Origin: Anaerofilum hominis
GTDB lineage: Bacteria; Bacillota; Clostridia; Oscillospirales; Ruminococcaceae
Assembly (NCBI RefSeq): GCF_014287275.1
Contig: NZ_JACONZ010000001.1
Location: 248,001-312,000 of the forward strand
Direction: 5' to 3'
Length of the DNA stretch: 64,000 nt
The notes under the pieces are model-generated. The model saw nothing but the letters and a program-made list of their open reading frames with translations, had not been told where the DNA came from and did not search any database. Positions within the stretch are counted from its first letter, which is position 1. Each line of letters begins with the position of its first letter. Made by a program: the position numbers and the translations under genes. Below, one piece after another: positions 1 through 8,834 of this stretch.

Positions 1-344
1 AGCTTTGCAGTCCCGCGCAGAAGGGTCACCCCGCCGCGGGCGAGCAGCTGGCCGATCCCCTCGCGCAGGCGCGCGGTGGTCTCTTCCACATACTGAAACA
101 GGGAGGTGAACTCACAGCGCAGCCCCTCTGCCCGCACGCCGACCGCCGCGCCCTCCGCGGCCGCTTTATAGACGTGCGCGGCGCGCAGCAGCGCCTTGGT
201 GGGGATGCAGCCCCGGTTGAGGCAGGTCCCTCCCACTTCGTCTTTCTCGCACAGCGCCACCCGTTTGCCCAGGGCCGCCGCCTCGAGAGCGGCAGTGTAA
301 CCGCCCGGCCCCGCGCCGATCACGATCAGATCAAACTGTTCCAT
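1..344 (-). CDS. lpdA: Dihydrolipoyl dehydrogenase, N-terminal part (runs off window)
   Basis: The minus-strand frame opens with ATG at 344 and stays open to base 1, so only about the first 114 residues are visible. They show the N-terminal FAD-binding Rossmann motif ([10 protein letters not shown], residues 10-19) and the redox-active disulfide motif [13 protein letters not shown] with C41 and C46. This is the E3 (L-protein) that reoxidises the dihydrolipoyl arm of GcvH with NAD+. The start lies inside the last codons of lplA (14-bp overlap), so it is the last visible gene of the glycine cleavage operon. E3 of another 2-oxoacid complex would look the same, but the context favours glycine cleavage. 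Confidence 0.93.
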   Translation of the reverse strand, partial: MEQFDLIVIGAGPGGYTAALEAAALGKRVALCEKDEVGGTCLNRGCIPTKALLRAAHVYKAAAEGAAVGVRAEGLRCEFTSLFQYVEETTARLREGIGQLLARGGVTLLRGTAK

Positions 345-1344
345 CCATTCCCTCCAGCAGTGCGGCGATATCCAGCGCCATCGCGCGGCGCTCCCCGCAG
401 TCTTTTTTCCGTCCGGCCAGCGCCCGGACTGCACCGGCCAACGCCGGCGCCGCAAACGGAAGCCCCACAAGGGCCGTCTCCAGCTCCGCCGCCAGGCCGG
501 CGTCCATCGCGTCGGTATAGACGGCCGCCGCCACCACCCGGCCCCCGGCGGCCGTGAGGCAGATCTCCGCCCCGCCCCAGGGCCAGCGGCCCGACAGCGT
601 GCAATCCGCTTTTGGCTCCCTGCCGAAACGCCACGCTTCCGACCCGAACTTTTCTTCCAGCGCGCGCAGCCGTTCCGTGTCCGGCGGCCCTGTAAACGGC
701 CGGGGCGTTTTTCCATAAACGGCTCCAAACGCGCCGATCAGGGCCTGCCGCAGTTGTTCCACGGTCAGGCCGGGCACATATTCCCGCAGGCCGCAGACCC
801 GGGCGCGCACGGAAGCCACTCCTTTGGAGCGCAGTTTTTCGGGGTCTACCGCAAGGTAACGGGCCATTTTTTCGCCGTCCGCCGACAGCAGCAAAGTGCC
901 GTGGTGATACCGCCTGTCCCCTGCCCGGTAAAAGGCGTTGCCGGAAAATTTGCGCCCCTCCGCCGTCAGGTCGTTGCGTCCGGTCTTTTCCGCCGGGACG
1001 CCCAGCCCCTGCACGGCCTGCAGCACCACCTGCAGCTGACGGTCCAGATCGTAAGCATCCCCGCGGGCAAGAAAGGTAAAGTTCAGGTTTTCCAGATCGT
1101 GATAGACCGCGCCGCCGCCCGACAGCCGCCGCACCAACCTGCCGCCGTCCGCCTCCAGCAGGTCAAGGCGGCACTCTCTGCGGCTGTTCTGATTGCGGCC
1201 GATCACCACCGTATTGCGGTTCTGCCACAGATAGAGCAGACACTGCCCCGGCTGCACCGTCTCCAGCAGCAGGGCTTCCAGCGCCAGGTTGCGCACCGGG
1301 TCGGTGCAGTCGGTGACAAGGTAAAGCAGTTCACAGCGTGTCAA
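331..1344 (-). CDS. lplA: Lipoate-protein ligase A
   Basis: A protein of 337 residues with the LplA/BPL catalytic fold. The signature [13 protein letters not shown] is near residues 72-84, followed by a lipoate-binding core and a C-terminal accessory domain from about residue 245. It activates lipoate with ATP and attaches it to the acceptor lysine of GcvH. The start is a TTG at 1344 overlapping the end of gcvPB by 14 bases, with a GAGG about 9 bases upstream. Its position between gcvPB and lpdA supports dedicated lipoylation of the glycine cleavage H protein. Octanoyltransferase activity cannot be excluded, but the length and the second domain favour a ligase. Confidence 0.93.
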   Translation of the reverse strand: MTRCELLYLVTDCTDPVRNLALEALLLETVQPGQCLLYLWQNRNTVVIGRNQNSRRECRLDLLEADGGRLVRRLSGGGAVYHDLENLNFTFLARGDAYDLDRQLQVVLQAVQGLGVPAEKTGRNDLTAEGRKFSGNAFYRAGDRRYHHGTLLLSADGEKMARYLAVDPEKLRSKGVASVRARVCGLREYVPGLTVEQLRQALIGAFGAVYGKTPRPFTGPPDTERLRALEEKFGSEAWRFGREPKADCTLSGRWPWGGAEICLTAAGGRVVAAAVYTDAMDAGLAAELETALVGLPFAAPALAGAVRALAGRKKDCGERRAMALDIAALLEGMDGTV

Positions 1345-2770
1345 AGCGGTACCTCAGTTTGGGGGCGCGGGCCGCGGCGACTTCGTCCGGCCTGCCCACC
1401 GGCGTGGTGCAGGGGGCGGCGTGCAGCGACTGCGGGTCCTCTGCGGCGCGCCGGAGGATGCCGGTGATCTGCGCTGCCGCCCAGTCCAGCGTCTCCTTGG
1501 ACTCGGTTTCGGTGGGCTCAAACATCAGCGCCTCATGCACGATGAGGGGGAAATACATCGTCGGCGGGTGGATGCCGCAGTCCAGCATGGCTTTGGCCAC
1601 ATCCAGCGCCGTGACCCCGGTCTCCTTTTTGAGCCGCTCCAGCGTCACCACGAACTCGTGCATGCAGACGCCCGCACAGGCAGGGGGCGCATAGGGCGCC
1701 AGCAGCGCTTTGAGATAGTTGGCGTTGAGGACGGCGTTTTCCGACGCCTCGCTCAGGCCGTCGCCGCCCAGTGTGAGGATATAGGCCAGCGCCCGCACCA
1801 CCACCAGAAAGTTGCCGTAAAAGGCTTTGACCGTGCCGATGCTCTTGGGCGGCGTTTCAAAGGCATATCCTCCGCCGGCGGCGGCCGCGCGAGGCGCCGG
1901 CAGAAACGGCGCCAGCAGCGCGCCTGCGCCAACCGCGCCGGAGCCAGGCCCGCCGCCGCCGTGCGGGGTGGAAAAGGTCTTGTGCAGGTTGAGGTGCACC
2001 ACGTCGAAGCCCATGTCGCCGGGCCGGGCCACGCCCATCACCGCGTTCAGGTTTGCGCCGTCGTAATAGTTGAGGCCGCCCGCCTCATGGACGATGCGGG
2101 TGATCTGCAAAATATTTCTGTCAAACAGGCCCAGCGTGTTGGGGTTGGTCAGCATCAGGCCCGCCGTGTCCGGCCCTACCGCCGCGCGCAGCGCCTCCAA
2201 GTCCACGCAGCCGTCCGGGGCGGAGGGGATGTTGACCACCTCAAACCCGGCCATGGATGCCGAGGCGGGGTTGGTGCCGTGGGCGGAATCCGGCACGATG
2301 ATCTTGGTGCGCGCCGCATCGCCCCTGTCCCGGTGATAGGCCTTGATGAGCAGCAGGCCGGTCAACTCGCCGTGCGCGCCCGCCGCAGGCTGAAAGGTCA
2401 TCTGTTCCATGCCGGTGACCTCGCACAGCAGCGCCTCGGCCCGCGCCAGCACCTCCAGGCAGCCTTGTACCGTGTGCTGGGGCTGCAGCGGATGCACGCC
2501 GGCAAAGCCCGGCAGGGCCGCCAGCTCCTCGTGCAGCGCGGGATTGTACTTCATGGTGCAGGAGCCCAGCGGATAAAACCCGTCGTTGACCCCGTGCACG
2601 CGGCCCGCGAGCGCGGTGTAATGCCGGGACAGGTCCACCTCGGACAGTTCCGGCAACCGGGGCGGGTCTTTGCGGGCAAAGCGGCTTTCGAGAGGCCGCA
2701 CCGGCACATCACAGGCCGGCAGCAACGCACAGCAGCGCCCGGGGACGCTCTTTTCAAAAATCAGTTTCAT
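1331..2770 (-). CDS. gcvPB: Glycine dehydrogenase (decarboxylating) subunit 2
   Basis: This is the PLP-binding half of the split P protein (479 residues). The pyridoxal lysine lies in NLHKTFSTPHGGGGPG at about K264, and GSCTMKYNP is near the N-terminus. With GcvPA it decarboxylates glycine and passes the aminomethyl group to lipoyl-GcvH. The open frame continues upstream, but ATG at 2770 is chosen because it overlaps the gcvPA stop by four bases (ATGA) and starts the family's conserved N-terminus (MKLIFEKS). It is translationally coupled to gcvPA and followed by lplA. Confidence 0.96.
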   Translation of the reverse strand: MKLIFEKSVPGRCCALLPACDVPVRPLESRFARKDPPRLPELSEVDLSRHYTALAGRVHGVNDGFYPLGSCTMKYNPALHEELAALPGFAGVHPLQPQHTVQGCLEVLARAEALLCEVTGMEQMTFQPAAGAHGELTGLLLIKAYHRDRGDAARTKIIVPDSAHGTNPASASMAGFEVVNIPSAPDGCVDLEALRAAVGPDTAGLMLTNPNTLGLFDRNILQITRIVHEAGGLNYYDGANLNAVMGVARPGDMGFDVVHLNLHKTFSTPHGGGGPGSGAVGAGALLAPFLPAPRAAAAGGGYAFETPPKSIGTVKAFYGNFLVVVRALAYILTLGGDGLSEASENAVLNANYLKALLAPYAPPACAGVCMHEFVVTLERLKKETGVTALDVAKAMLDCGIHPPTMYFPLIVHEALMFEPTETESKETLDWAAAQITGILRRAAEDPQSLHAAPCTTPVGRPDEVAAARAPKLRYRFDTL

Positions 2771-4086
2771 GCCCGTGCCACCTCCTGCGCGATCTCGACC
2801 AGACGGTCGATCTGTTCTTTTGTGTTTTTCTCGGTGACGCACCAGAGGATGCCGTCCTCCACCGGCAGCCCGCCCAGGATGTCCTGCTCCTCCAGCGCTT
2901 TCAGCAGCCGCTGCGGTTCCACCGGCGTGCGGGTGACAAACTCGTGGAAGAACTCCGCTTTCGGGTAGGCCAGTTCAAACCCCGGCGTCTCGCCCAGGCG
3001 CGATGCCAGATAATGCGCTTTAGAGGTGCACAGCTGCGCCGCCTGCGCCATGCCCTGCGGCCCCATGGCGGCCATGTAGACCGCAGCGGTCATGGCGCAC
3101 AGCGCCTCGTTGGAGCAGATGTTGGAGGACGCCTTTTCGCGCCGGATATGCTGCTCGCGCGCCTGCAGGGTGAGCACAAAGCAGCGCTCTCCCCTGCTGT
3201 CCGTAGTCTCGCCGACGATGCGGCCGGGCAGCTTGCGGAACAGCTCGTGCGTGCAGGCCATGAAGCCCAGATACGGCCCGCCGAACGAGAGCGGCATGCC
3301 AAGCGGCTGGCCCTCTCCCACCGCGATATCGGCCCCGCACTCGGCCGGGGTTGCCAGCGCCGCGGCCGCGATGGGATCGACCCCCATGATGAACTTTGCG
3401 CCCGCCGCATGCACCGCCGCCCCGAAAGCGGCCGCATCCTCAAGCACACCGTAAAAGTTCGGCTGCTGCAGATAAAAGCAGGCGTCGCCGGCGGCCAGAA
3501 GTCCCTGCAGCGCCTCCAGGTCGGTGCGGCCGTCCCGCACCGGCACTTCGGCCACTTCCACCCCCGCGCCCTCACAGTAAGTCCGGACCGTGCTGCGCAC
3601 GGCGGGATGGGCGGCGGCCGAGACCAGCACCCGGCTGTGCCGGCGGTCGCGGCACATGGCCGCAGCTTCCGCCGCCGCAGTGGCTCCGTCGTAGACCGAG
3701 GCGTTGGCCGCGTCCATGCCGGTGAGCTCGCAGATCATGGTCTGGTACTCAAAAATGGACTGCAGGATGCCCTGGCTGATCTCCGCCTGATAAGGCGTAT
3801 AGGCGGTGACGAACTCCTCCTTTGCGGTCACCCGCTTGACGATGGAGGGGATATAGTGGTCATAAGCGCCTGCGCCGCGAAAAATGCTGCTGAAAACATG
3901 GTTTTTTGCCGCCATGGCGCGCAGCTCTGCCGCGACCTCCAGTTCCGACCTGCCCGTGCCCATCTTCAATTCGGGAAAGCGGATCTCCTGCGGCACATCT
4001 GCATAGAGCGCCTCAAACGACGGCACGCCGACCGCGCGCAGCATCTCTTCGCGCTGTGCGCCGGTGGACGGGATATAACTGCCCAT
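2767..4086 (-). CDS. gcvPA: Glycine dehydrogenase (decarboxylating) subunit 1
   Basis: A 439-residue aminotransferase-fold subunit of the split P protein, beginning MGSYIPSTGAQREEML, typical of GcvPA. It carries conserved stretches such as FEYQTMICELTGMDAANAS and SFGGPYLGF. It lacks the PLP lysine, which sits in GcvPB. The start at 4086 has a purine-rich ribosome-binding site (AAAGGAAGGGTGC) directly upstream. Longer upstream starts would run into gcvH and give a basic tail foreign to the family. It lies 37 bases downstream of gcvH. Confidence 0.96.
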   Translation of the reverse strand: MGSYIPSTGAQREEMLRAVGVPSFEALYADVPQEIRFPELKMGTGRSELEVAAELRAMAAKNHVFSSIFRGAGAYDHYIPSIVKRVTAKEEFVTAYTPYQAEISQGILQSIFEYQTMICELTGMDAANASVYDGATAAAEAAAMCRDRRHSRVLVSAAAHPAVRSTVRTYCEGAGVEVAEVPVRDGRTDLEALQGLLAAGDACFYLQQPNFYGVLEDAAAFGAAVHAAGAKFIMGVDPIAAAALATPAECGADIAVGEGQPLGMPLSFGGPYLGFMACTHELFRKLPGRIVGETTDSRGERCFVLTLQAREQHIRREKASSNICSNEALCAMTAAVYMAAMGPQGMAQAAQLCTSKAHYLASRLGETPGFELAYPKAEFFHEFVTRTPVEPQRLLKALEEQDILGGLPVEDGILWCVTEKNTKEQIDRLVEIAQEVARA

Positions 4087-4123
4087 CTGCACCCTTCCTT
4101 TCTGTCCCTCTGCGGGGGACGGG

Positions 4124-4510
4124 TCATTTTTCCTGTTCCGCCCGGCAGTGGGCCTCGTAGGCTGCGGCGTCCAGCAGCTCGCCGAACGCCTCGATCTCCT
4201 CCACCTCCACAAACCACGCCTCATAGGGGCTCTCATTGATCAGCTGCGGGCGATCCAGCAGTTCCTCGTTGATCGCCGCCACCGCACCGGTGACGGGGCT
4301 GTAGACGTCCGACACCGCCTTGACGCTCTCCACGTCCGCAAAGGCTTCCCCGTCGGTCACCGGGTCCCCCGGCTCGGGCAGATTGACAAAGACCAGATCG
4401 CCCAGCGCGTCCTGCGCATAATCGGTCAAGCCCACCCGCGCGGACGTATCGCTGATCTTTTCGACCCATTCGTGGGATTTGCTGTAGAGCAGATTCTCCG
4501 GAAAATTCAT
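4124..4510 (-). CDS. gcvH: Glycine cleavage system H protein
   Basis: A 128-residue lipoyl-domain protein with the lipoylation motif ESVKAVSD (K64), and SHEWV and [12 protein letters not shown] in the usual positions. It carries the aminomethyl group between the P, T and L proteins on its lipoyl arm. A GGGAGGG ribosome-binding site lies upstream of ATG 4510. In most operons gcvT and gcvH are close together. Here 329 bases separate them, mostly filled by a tandem palindromic repeat, which may affect read-through or transcript stability. Confidence 0.97.
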   Translation of the reverse strand: MNFPENLLYSKSHEWVEKISDTSARVGLTDYAQDALGDLVFVNLPEPGDPVTDGEAFADVESVKAVSDVYSPVTGAVAAINEELLDRPQLINESPYEAWFVEVEEIEAFGELLDAAAYEAHCRAEQEK

Positions 4511-4640
4511 AATATTGCCCTCCCTGAAAAAATTGATGCTGTCCTGTGTTTCGTCTTTCGCACCGGGCGCGGCGGGCCGCCCTCTGCATTTTTATATGGT
4601 CTCGCCCCCGCCGCTTATGCGGCAACGGGGCGGATGGCCG

Positions 4641-4850
4641 AAAAAATAGCCTCCGGCTATTTTTTATTGCTTTGCAATAAAAAACAATTTATTTTGATTC
4701 GCCGTGGCCTGAGGACAGGCCACATGGCTACTAAAAAATAGCCTCCGGCTATTTTTTATTGCTCCGCAATAAAAAACAATTTATTTTGATTCGCCGTGGC
4801 CTGAGGACAGGCCACATGGCTATAAAAAATAGCCTCCGGCTATTTTTTAT
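4641..4850. repeat. Tandem 91-92-bp repeat built of three palindromes, between gcvT and gcvH
   Basis: Two nearly identical units (4641-4732 and 4733-4823) are followed by the first 27 bases of a third (4824-4850). Each unit has an 11-bp inverted repeat (AAAAAATAGCC, TCC loop, GGCTATTTTTT), then ATTGC/GCAAT with flanking T and A runs, then GTGGCCT-gaggac-AGGCCAC (4704-4723 in unit 1). The few differences include ctttgc versus ctccgc in the second hairpin, which keeps the pairing. The gcvT stop codon (TAG, 4840-4842) lies inside the third hairpin. On either strand the first hairpin is followed by T residues, so it may act as a weak bidirectional terminator or RNA-end stabiliser. Confidence 0.9.
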
Positions 4851-5910
4851 AGAACGGCAGCGGCACGACCTCCGCGGCGACCCTGCGCCCGCGCACGTCC
4901 ACCTCCACCGATGTACCCACGGACGCGGCGTCCCTGTCCAGATAGGCCATGGCGCAGCTTACCCCCACGGCGGGGCAGTGGGTGCCCGAAGTGGTCACAC
5001 CCACCTTTTTGCCGCCGGAATAAACGTCCTGTTCCTCCCGCAGCACGCCCCGGCCGGTGACCTTCAGCCCCGCGCGGACCTGTTTGGGCTCGCCTGCGGC
5101 CAGCAGCGCACCTTTGCCGATAAAGTCCGTTTTTTCCAGCTTGACCGCAAAGTTCAGCCCCGCCGTGATGGGGTCGATGACGGGCGACAGCTCATGGCCG
5201 TAAAGGGGCATCGCCGCCTCCAGCCGCAGCGTATCCCGCGCGCCCAGGCCGCAGGGGACCGCACCCGCGACGACCAGGGCGTCCCAGACGCCCGGCGCGT
5301 CGGCCGGGTCGAGATACAGTTCGTAGCCCGCCTCGCCCGTATAGCCGGTGCGGGAGACCATGCACCGCGCGCCCGCCACCTGCATCTCGGGGACAAAGGT
5401 GTAGTATTTCTGCGGCAGCTGCGCCGCGTCTGCCACGGTGGAGATCAGGGCCTTTGCCTGCGGCCCCTGCAGGGCGATCTGCGCCACGCGGGGCGACAGG
5501 TCCTGCAGTTCCACCTCCCCTTTCAGATGCGACCGCAGCCAATCCAGGTCCTTTTCCGTGTTGGCCGCGTTGAGCACCAGAAAAAACTGCTGCTGCGCCA
5601 GCCGGTAAACGATCAGATCATCCACCACGCCACCGTTTTCATACAGCATCAGCGTGTACCGCGCAGCGCCTTCCGGCATGCCGGTAAATCTGTTGGACAA
5701 AATGCGGTCGAGGTTCTCCTCCGCGTCCCTCCCGGTCAGCAGCGCCTCCCCCATATGGGAAACGTCAAACAGCCCGGCCTGCCCGCGCACCGCCATGTGC
5801 TCGGCAATGACCCCGCTTTTGTACTGCACCGGCAGCAGATACCCCGCAAAGGGCACCATTTTGCCCCCCAGTGCTACATGCTTTTCGTACAGAGGCGTCT
5901 TTTTCTCCAA
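4840..5910 (-). CDS. gcvT: Aminomethyltransferase (glycine cleavage T protein)
   Basis: A 356-residue folate-dependent T protein. It contains LFDVSHMGE near the N-terminus, NRFTG, YTLMLYENGGVVDDLIVYR, GYTGEAGYELY and GLGARDTLRLEAAMPLYGHEL, all standard for GcvT. It releases ammonia from the aminomethyl-lipoyl arm and forms methylene-THF. The start is a TTG at 5910 with an AAAGGAGGGATCGG ribosome-binding site; the in-frame ATG further upstream (5973) lies next to the riboswitch terminator and is disfavoured. The last codons and stop are provided by the palindromic repeat. It is the first gene after the glycine riboswitch. Confidence 0.96.
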   Translation of the reverse strand: MEKKTPLYEKHVALGGKMVPFAGYLLPVQYKSGVIAEHMAVRGQAGLFDVSHMGEALLTGRDAEENLDRILSNRFTGMPEGAARYTLMLYENGGVVDDLIVYRLAQQQFFLVLNAANTEKDLDWLRSHLKGEVELQDLSPRVAQIALQGPQAKALISTVADAAQLPQKYYTFVPEMQVAGARCMVSRTGYTGEAGYELYLDPADAPGVWDALVVAGAVPCGLGARDTLRLEAAMPLYGHELSPVIDPITAGLNFAVKLEKTDFIGKGALLAAGEPKQVRAGLKVTGRGVLREEQDVYSGGKKVGVTTSGTHCPAVGVSCAMAYLDRDAASVGTSVEVDVRGRRVAAEVVPLPFYKK

Positions 5911-5974
5911 ACCGATCCCTCCTTTTTTGTGCCGCCGCCTGTGCGGGCCGCGGCCTTGACATTGGATAAACAAT

Positions 5975-6010
5975 AAAAAACGGGGCGCACAGACATCCTG
6001 CGCGCCCCGT
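5975..6010 (-). terminator. gcvT: Intrinsic terminator of the glycine riboswitch
   Basis: On the minus strand a 13-base arm ACGGGGCGCGCAG (6010-5998) pairs with CTGTGCGCCCCGT (5993-5981) and is followed by six T residues. It lies between the second glycine aptamer and gcvT, so it is the likely expression platform. Glycine binding would be expected to prevent it and turn the operon on. Confidence 0.85.
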
Positions 6011-6175
6011 CATCCAACCTGAAAGATTCTCCCCGCCCGCGGCGGGGATTGCTTCTTCGGTGCCATCCATCTGGCTTTTCGGAGTTTTGTCCGCTGCCGG
6101 TCCCTTTGCCTGAGAGTTTTCGGCGTTTCCCCTTCGGCGCCGCATGACGCGGTCTCTCCCGGCAGCTTCATCCAG
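6011..6175 (-). ncRNA. Tandem glycine riboswitch
   Basis: Read on the minus strand, the first aptamer (about 6168-6097) has GGGAGAGACC, GCGCCGAAGGGGAAACGCC and AACTCTCAGGCAAAGGGACC. The second (about 6092-6012) has GGCACCGAAGAAGC and GAATCTTTCAGGTTGGATGA. These are the conserved blocks of the two glycine-binding aptamers. The element sits between a sigma-A promoter and gcvT, with a terminator at its 3' end, so it should activate the glycine cleavage operon when glycine is plentiful. Exact edges are approximate. Confidence 0.93.
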
Positions 6176-6235
6176 TGATTTACTTTTCTTGGGGTGTGAA
6201 AGCGCTGCTCCCACGCCATCCCTATATCCAGTTTC

Positions 6236-6264
6236 AGTATAGAAAAAACTTCCTATCTCGTCAA
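6236..6264 (-). promoter_or_regulatory. Promoter of the glycine cleavage operon
   Basis: On the minus strand, TTGACG (6264-6259), a 17-bp spacer and TATACT (6241-6236) make a near-consensus sigma-A promoter about 60 bp upstream of the first glycine aptamer. Confidence 0.8.
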
Positions 6265-6325
6265 CTGTAAACCCGTCTTTGCGAAAATTTTGAGCACTTC
6301 GCCCGTTTTAAATGCCAAATTTTAG

Positions 6326-7666
6326 TTACTTTTCCTTTTCCGCCGCTTTTCTCTGTTCCCGCTTCCAGGCCTCGATCTGTTCTTTGCGCTGTTTTACCCG
6401 GGCTTCCGCCCCCTCTTCTGTCGGGCGGTAGTAAACTCTGCCCTCCAGGGAATCCGGCAGACACTGCATGGCGCTGAGTTTTTCTGCGGTGTCATGGGCG
6501 TAGATATAGCCCTCGCCGTAGTGCAGGTCTTTCATCAGCCTTGTGGGCGCGTTGCGGATCTGCAGGGGCACCGGCTCGGCCAGCATCTTCTGCGCGTCCC
6601 GCTTGGCGCTCTCATACGCTGTGTACAGCGCGTTCGACTTGGGCGCCAGGGACAAAAACACCACCGCGTGGGTGAGGTGGACGCTGCATTCCGGCATGCC
6701 GATGAAATGGCAGGCCTGGTAAGCCGCCACCGCCACCTCCAAAGCCCGGCTGTCCGCCATGCCCACGTCCTCGCTGGCAAAACGCACCACCCGCCGCGCC
6801 ACATAGAGCGGGTCCTCGCCGGCCTCCAGCATCCGCGCCAGCCAGTAGACCGCCGCGTCGGCGTCGCTGTTGCGCATGGATTTGTGCAGCGCCGAGATCA
6901 GGTTGTAGTGCTCTTCCCCATTTTTGTCGTAAAGCAGCGACTTTTTGCTCACGCACTGCTCGATGATCTCTTTTGTGACCCGGGTGCGCCCGTCCTCCAG
7001 CTCGCCGTTGAGCACGGCCATCTCCAGCGTATTCAGGGCAGTGCGCGCGTCGCCGTTAGCAAAATTTGCGATCATCGACAGCTCGTCGTCCCCGATCTCC
7101 ACCGGCCGGCTGCCAAAGCCGTGCGGATCAGCGACGGCCCGCCGCAGCAGCCGGGCCAGATTCTCGGGCGCGAGGGCCTGCAGCACAAACACCTTGCAGC
7201 GGGAGAGCAGCGCCGAGTTGATCTCAAAAGAGGGGTTCTCCGTCGTGGCGCCGATCAGCACGATGCTGCCCTTTTCCACAAAGGGCAGGAAAGCGTCCTG
7301 CTGCGCTTTGTTGAAGCGGTGGATCTCGTCCACAAAAAGGATGGTCTTTTCTCCCATGCGGCGGTTTGCCTCCGCCTCGTCCATCACCTTTTTGATCTCT
7401 TTGATGCCGCTGGTCACGGCTGAAAAATCAATAAAATTTGCCCTGGTGCGCCGGGCGATGATGCGGGCCAGGGTGGTTTTTCCCACCCCCGGCGGCCCCC
7501 AGAAGATCATGGACGGGATCTCGTCCCGGTCGATGAGCTGGCGCAGCACCTTGCCCTCGCCCAGCAGGTGCTGCTGGCCCACAAAGCCGTCCAGCGTCTC
7601 CGGCCGCAGCCGGCTGGCCAGGGGGTTGGTCCTCTCCCGGTCGTCAAACAGCGAGCGCTGCTCCAT
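6326..7666 (-). CDS. rarA: Replication-associated recombination protein RarA (MgsA/WRNIP1 family AAA+ ATPase)
   Basis: A 446-residue AAA+ ATPase of the clamp-loader-like RarA family. It has Walker A GPPGVGKTT (57-65), Walker B FVDEIHRF (about 111-118), sensor 1 IGATTENPSFE, and the C-terminal tetramerisation part with YESAKRDAQ and LPDSLEGRVYYRPTEEG. It acts at stalled replication forks. The start is ATG 7666 (MEQRSLFDD) with GGAGGGG nine bases upstream; the open frame upstream has no family similarity. It stands alone, on the same strand as but about 60 bases beyond the gcv promoter. Confidence 0.94.
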   Translation of the reverse strand: MEQRSLFDDRERTNPLASRLRPETLDGFVGQQHLLGEGKVLRQLIDRDEIPSMIFWGPPGVGKTTLARIIARRTRANFIDFSAVTSGIKEIKKVMDEAEANRRMGEKTILFVDEIHRFNKAQQDAFLPFVEKGSIVLIGATTENPSFEINSALLSRCKVFVLQALAPENLARLLRRAVADPHGFGSRPVEIGDDELSMIANFANGDARTALNTLEMAVLNGELEDGRTRVTKEIIEQCVSKKSLLYDKNGEEHYNLISALHKSMRNSDADAAVYWLARMLEAGEDPLYVARRVVRFASEDVGMADSRALEVAVAAYQACHFIGMPECSVHLTHAVVFLSLAPKSNALYTAYESAKRDAQKMLAEPVPLQIRNAPTRLMKDLHYGEGYIYAHDTAEKLSAMQCLPDSLEGRVYYRPTEEGAEARVKQRKEQIEAWKREQRKAAEKEK

Positions 7667-7817
7667 CTGTGTTCCCCTCCATCCCGGCCCGCCCGGGGGC
7701 CGCTCTTCCGTTCTCGATCTGGCCGTTTTTTTCATTGTACACTTTTTCCGGCGCGAAAAAAAGAGCTGTTTTGTCCCGCCGCCTGTGCCCGGACGGAAGA
7801 AAACAGCCCTCATCTTT

Positions 7818-8834
7818 TTAAAGTTCCTTTGCAAAAGCGCCTTTCCACAGCCCCAGCAGGAGGAACGCCGCGCCGGCGGAGGAGAGCGCCGTTTGCAGGA
7901 GCCCCCACTTTGCGGCCACATCCCGCGCAGTCGGCGTCAGAGAAAACCATCTCTGCACCCCCTCTTCCATCTGCCGCCAAAGCTGTCCCCAAAAGGAAAA
8001 ATCGCTCCAGCGGGCGGGCACAAGCGCGGGCGGCAGCAGCCGCAGCAGCGCGGGCAGAGCCAGGGCCAGGGCCAGCAGCAGCGCAAACCCCAGCAGCTGC
8101 CTTTGCGCGGGAGAAAGCGGGCGGCACACCTGCCCAAAAAGCCGAGCGGCGCACCACAGCGCCCCCACGGCCGCGGGCAGCAGGGCGGCCAGCGACGCCG
8201 CGGCCGCCAGCGCCGGGCCGTCTGCCGCCGCACTGGGGACAAGGCCCGCGCCCTGGGCAAAGCGCTGCGCCTGTTCCAGCGAGGTGTTCTGTCCGCGCGG
8301 CAGCAGCTCCACCGCCGTAAACGGGGTCTCGCCCCGCTCCTGCGGCTGCTGGCGCACCACACGTGCGGTTTTATCCGCAAACACGCCGCGCACTACACAG
8401 TGCCGGCCATCCAGCTCCAAATCCATCCCCACCGCCTGCCCGCTGCCCCAAAGCTTCCAGGCAAGGCTGTCGGAGACAGCGCAGCCCACCAGGTCTTTCG
8501 CCGAGGGCCAGCCGCCGTCGGTCAGCTGGCCCGGCGCCGCGGCGCCTGCCGGTTCGCCCCACACCAGCAGCTCTTCCGCCTGCACACAGCGCAAACCGCC
8601 GTCCGCTGCCGCCCCCTGCCGCAGGCCCCAAAACACCGGCTCAAAATCGCCCTCTGCAGCGGCTTCCCTCAGCGCGCGGGCCTGTGCCGCCGTCACCGGG
8701 GCGGCAAAGCGCAGAGAATAGCCCGGCAGCAGGCGCTGCAGCGACGCCGCGGCGCGGAACGCCAGCGCGGTCAGCAGCAGGTAGCACAGCCACAAAAGCA
8801 GCCGGGTCAGCTTTTTCCGTCGGGACCTGCTCAT
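7818..8834 (-). CDS. Membrane protein with MacB-core-like extracellular domain
   Basis: A 338-residue protein with an N-terminal membrane segment (about 9-30), an extracellular region to about residue 205 and three further hydrophobic segments near 207-230, 245-270 and 312-332. The external part contains CAVSDSLAWKLWGSGQAVGM followed by LELDGRHCVVRGVF, resembling the MacB periplasmic core of ABC3-type permeases. No ATPase is encoded beside it. It is coupled to the HlyD-like gene by an ATGA overlap and ends the ABC operon. The specific function is unknown; a degenerate MacB/FtsX-type permease half is my best reading. Confidence 0.6.
   Translation of the reverse strand: MSRSRRKKLTRLLLWLCYLLLTALAFRAAASLQRLLPGYSLRFAAPVTAAQARALREAAAEGDFEPVFWGLRQGAAADGGLRCVQAEELLVWGEPAGAAAPGQLTDGGWPSAKDLVGCAVSDSLAWKLWGSGQAVGMDLELDGRHCVVRGVFADKTARVVRQQPQERGETPFTAVELLPRGQNTSLEQAQRFAQGAGLVPSAAADGPALAAAASLAALLPAAVGALWCAARLFGQVCRPLSPAQRQLLGFALLLALALALPALLRLLPPALVPARWSDFSFWGQLWRQMEEGVQRWFSLTPTARDVAAKWGLLQTALSSAGAAFLLLGLWKGAFAKEL

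Noticed and set aside
1421..2968. Long plus-strand frames opposite gcvPA, gcvPB, the type III glutamine synthetase and other genes.
   Set aside because: High GC content keeps antisense frames open. They are Arg/Pro/His/Gln-rich, share no family similarity and mirror real genes.
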